Source: an uncultured Oscillospiraceae bacterium (GTDB lineage: Bacteria > Bacillota > Clostridia > Oscillospirales > Oscillospiraceae). Taken from it: a stretch of DNA of 7,952 bases. The notes below the pieces were generated by a model. The model did not search any database. It was not told where the DNA came from and worked only from the letters and a program-made list of their open reading frames with translations. Below are positions 6,820 to 7,952 of the stretch, one piece after another (within the stretch, counting starts at the first letter, position 1; the number at the start of each line of letters is the position of its first letter). Made by a program: the position numbers and the translations under genes. The stretch is taken from NCBI GenBank assembly GCA_947630345.1, contig CANRHF010000088.1, forward strand, positions 1 through 7,952, in the 5' to 3' direction.

Positions 6820-7566
6820 ATGGAAAAAACGGTAATTGCCCAGCGGCCCCACAAGCTGATCTATCGGGACGGCGACCGCTGCGTCAAGGCATTTGACGAG
6901 ACCTTCTCCAAGGCCGACATTCTCAACGAGGCGCTGAACCAGGCCCGGGTGGAGCAGACCGGCCTGGCCATCCCCAAGCTCCTGGGGGTGGAGGTGGTGG
7001 AGGGCCGCTGGTCCATCGTGACGGAGTGGATCGAAGGCCGGACCCTGGCCCAGATGATGGAGGAGCAGCCGGAGAAGAAGGAGGAGTATCTGTCCTTCTT
7101 TGTGGACCTGCAACTGAAGATGCAAAGCCTGACCTGCCCCTTCCTGAACAAGCTGAAGGAGAAGATGAACGGCAAGATCAGCGCCTCCAAGCTCAGCGCC
7201 ACCACCCGCTACGATCTGCACATCCGTTTGGAGAGCATGCCCCGGCACAACAAGCTGTGCCATGGGGACTTTAACCCCTCCAACATCATTGTGACGGCGG
7301 ACGGGACGCCCTACATTCTGGACTGGTCCCACGCCACCCAGGGCAACGCCTCCGCCGACGCGGCCCGGACCTATCTGCTGTTCTGCCTCAACGGCGACCC
7401 GGAGGGCGGGCAGCGGTATTTGGAGCTGTTCTGCCGGAAGAGCGACACGGCCATGCAGTACGTTCAGAAGTGGATGCCCATTGTAGCCGCCTCCCAGCTT
7501 GTCAAGAGCAACCCCGAGGAGCGGGACTTCCTCCTGTCCTGGGTCGACGTAGTAGAATACCAGTAG
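6820..7566 (+). CDS. APH/choline-kinase-fold small-molecule kinase
   Basis: A 248-residue cytoplasmic protein with the aminoglycoside phosphotransferase-like kinase fold. Visible elements are the likely ATP-anchoring Lys23 (CVKAF), Glu37 in the following helix, the hinge region IVTEWIEGRTL, the catalytic loop CHGDFNPSNIIV (Asp150, Asn155) and the metal-binding Asp168 in YILDWSHA. A helical C-terminal part forms the probable acceptor pocket. The catalytic set is complete. Family members phosphorylate hydroxyl groups of aminoglycosides, choline, ethanolamine, sugars or other small molecules; the substrate here is not predictable and a resistance role should not be assumed. An AAGGAGGA ribosome binding site overlaps the adhE stop codon (6806-6813) and sits 6 bases before ATG 6820, which makes the start secure and co-expression with adhE likely. 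It is slightly shorter than typical resistance APH enzymes (about 260-300 residues). Confidence 0.85.
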   Translation: MEKTVIAQRPHKLIYRDGDRCVKAFDETFSKADILNEALNQARVEQTGLAIPKLLGVEVVEGRWSIVTEWIEGRTLAQMMEEQPEKKEEYLSFFVDLQLKMQSLTCPFLNKLKEKMNGKISASKLSATTRYDLHIRLESMPRHNKLCHGDFNPSNIIVTADGTPYILDWSHATQGNASADAARTYLLFCLNGDPEGGQRYLELFCRKSDTAMQYVQKWMPIVAASQLVKSNPEERDFLLSWVDVVEYQ

Positions 7567-7580
7567 CGGCCAGTGGCCGG

Positions 7581-7627
7581 CGGGCAATGCGCACGAGGTT
7601 GTCTATACTCGTTACCCGATTCTTTTT
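7581..7627 (+). terminator. Weak terminator candidate after the adhE-kinase operon
   Basis: CGGG (7581-7584) can pair with CCCG (7615-7618) and ACGAG (7593-7597) with CTCGT (7608-7612), separated by an asymmetric internal loop. ATTCTTTTT follows, with five T at 7623-7627. The inner loop is large (10 bases), so stability is modest. Between here and about 7740 I see no gene, RNA or repeat. Confidence 0.35.
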
Positions 7628-7744
7628 GCCCGGTATCATTACTGCGGGCGCGACAGCGCTCTGGTATCGTTAGCCTTGCCACCAGCCTGGATTCGTTCTT
7701 GCGGAGGAATGGGCAAAGATCACGAAAGTGCCAAATAAATAATC

Positions 7745-7764
7745 ATTGTCAAAACCTTGACAAT
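7745..7764. promoter_or_regulatory. Perfect palindrome over the -35 box, Rex-like operator candidate
   Basis: ATTGTCAA (7745-7752) and TTGACAAT (7757-7764) are perfect reverse complements around AACC. The central 18 bases read TTGTCAA, four bases, TTGACAA. The Clostridial/Firmicute Rex consensus, from general knowledge, is TTGTTAA, four bases, TTAACAA, so only one symmetric position per arm differs. The right arm contains the -35 box, so a bound protein would block RNA polymerase. A further TTGACA (7767-7772) repeats at a 10-base step. The regulator identity is inference. Confidence 0.55.
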
Positions 7765-7785
7765 TCTTGACAGCGATACTATAAT
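7757..7785 (+). promoter_or_regulatory. Full-consensus sigma-A promoter for the riboswitch transcript
   Basis: TTGACA (7757-7762), a 17-base spacer and TATAAT (7780-7785) give a perfect consensus match with optimal spacing. The expected start is near 7792, immediately before the riboswitch. A second TTGACA at 7767 is too close (7 bases) to serve this -10. Confidence 0.88.
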
Positions 7786-7799
7786 GGCTTTGGAAAATT

Positions 7800-7952
7800 C
7801 CATACGCTTCAAGTGCCCCCGCCGGCGTCTGGCCTCCGGGGGAGAATAGAGAACCGGGTGGGAATCCCGGACGGTACCGCCGCTGTATGCGCCGGGGCCC
7901 GTACTCGTCGGTGAAAGCCGGTCACTGGGAAACTGGGAAGGCAGAGTAGGGG
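7800..7952 (+). promoter_or_regulatory. Cobalamin (B12) riboswitch, cut by the window edge
   Basis: The stretch carries the hallmarks of the RF00174-type aptamer in order. First is a P2 helix (CCCCC 7816-7820 with GGGGG 7838-7842). Next comes the core GAGAACCGGGTGGGAATCCCGG (7849-7870, given as position and key elements: the CCGGG/CCCGG stem around GTGGGAAT). ACCGCCGCTGT follows at 7876-7886, then the B12 box region GTCACTGGGAAAC followed by TGGGAAGGC (7921-7942). The expected last segment with the closing P1 strand and the expression platform lies beyond the window, so the regulated gene and the terminator or anti-Shine-Dalgarno mechanism are not visible. These RNAs normally bind adenosyl- or methylcobalamin and switch off B12 transport, B12 synthesis or B12-replaceable enzymes. 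The left boundary is approximate. Confidence 0.93.

Noticed and set aside
4837..7587. A 916-residue open frame on the minus strand opposite adhE and the kinase
   Set aside because: It is a shadow caused by GC-rich third positions. It is rich in Gly/Val/His/Leu with no domain pattern, and the + strand genes have complete catalytic motifs.
7628..7649. GCCCG and CGGGC inverted repeat as a second terminator
   Set aside because: The loop is 12 bases, the stem only five pairs, and no T-run follows on either strand.
7573..7770. Short + strand frames after the kinase gene
   Set aside because: They have no ribosome binding site or recognisable sequence, and they overlap the promoter and palindrome of the riboswitch.

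Overview
The window looks like chromosomal DNA from a GC-rich, anaerobic, probably gut-dwelling member of the Clostridia (Oscillospiraceae-like). The basis is the combination of a membrane-anchored family 3 glycosidase with swapped domain order, an AgrC/AgrA-style LytTR two-component system, a fermentative bifunctional AdhE, strong AGGAGG-type ribosome binding sites, and high GC with GC-rich third positions in the metabolic genes. The taxonomic placement is inference. All recognisable genes are on the + strand.

Layout. Bases 1-1509 are the 3' part of a GH3 glycosidase gene, ending in a C-terminal transmembrane anchor and followed by a strong intrinsic terminator (1522-1569). A translationally coupled pair follows: a LytTR response regulator (1618-2328) and a seven-helix GHKL sensor kinase (2321-3676), overlapping by 8 bases. 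Directly after the kinase lies a start-less open stretch (3717-3890). Its product aligns without gaps to the membrane-anchor tail of the GH3 at the left end (10 of 26 identical), so it is read here as the surviving 3' end of a second GH3 gene. A terminator hairpin follows (3961-3990). The 310-base gap 3891-4200 also holds a pair of alternative 10-bp hairpins with phased A-tracts (4039-4080), a promoter (4119-4149) and a perfect 11-bp-arm palindrome (4158-4183) in front of adhE. adhE (4201-6807) and an APH-fold small-molecule kinase (6820-7566) form an operon with a 12-base gap. The last 386 bases contain no gene. They hold a weak terminator candidate (7581-7627), a stretch with nothing recognisable (about 7628-7740), a perfect 8-bp-arm palindrome (7745-7764) overlapping the -35 of a full-consensus promoter (TTGACA, 17-base spacer, TATAAT), and a cobalamin riboswitch (about 7800-7952) that runs off the right edge. 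The gene it controls is outside the window.

How the parts may work together. The left block is a surface carbohydrate-degrading locus with its own sensor and regulator, apparently rearranged. The middle block makes ethanol from acetyl-CoA and regenerates NAD+; the role of its partner kinase is unknown. The right edge starts a B12-responsive unit. Its promoter palindrome resembles a Rex (NADH/NAD+ sensor) box, which would link redox state and B12 supply. That link is a hypothesis. I found no CRISPR array, tRNA, rRNA, transposase or phage gene.
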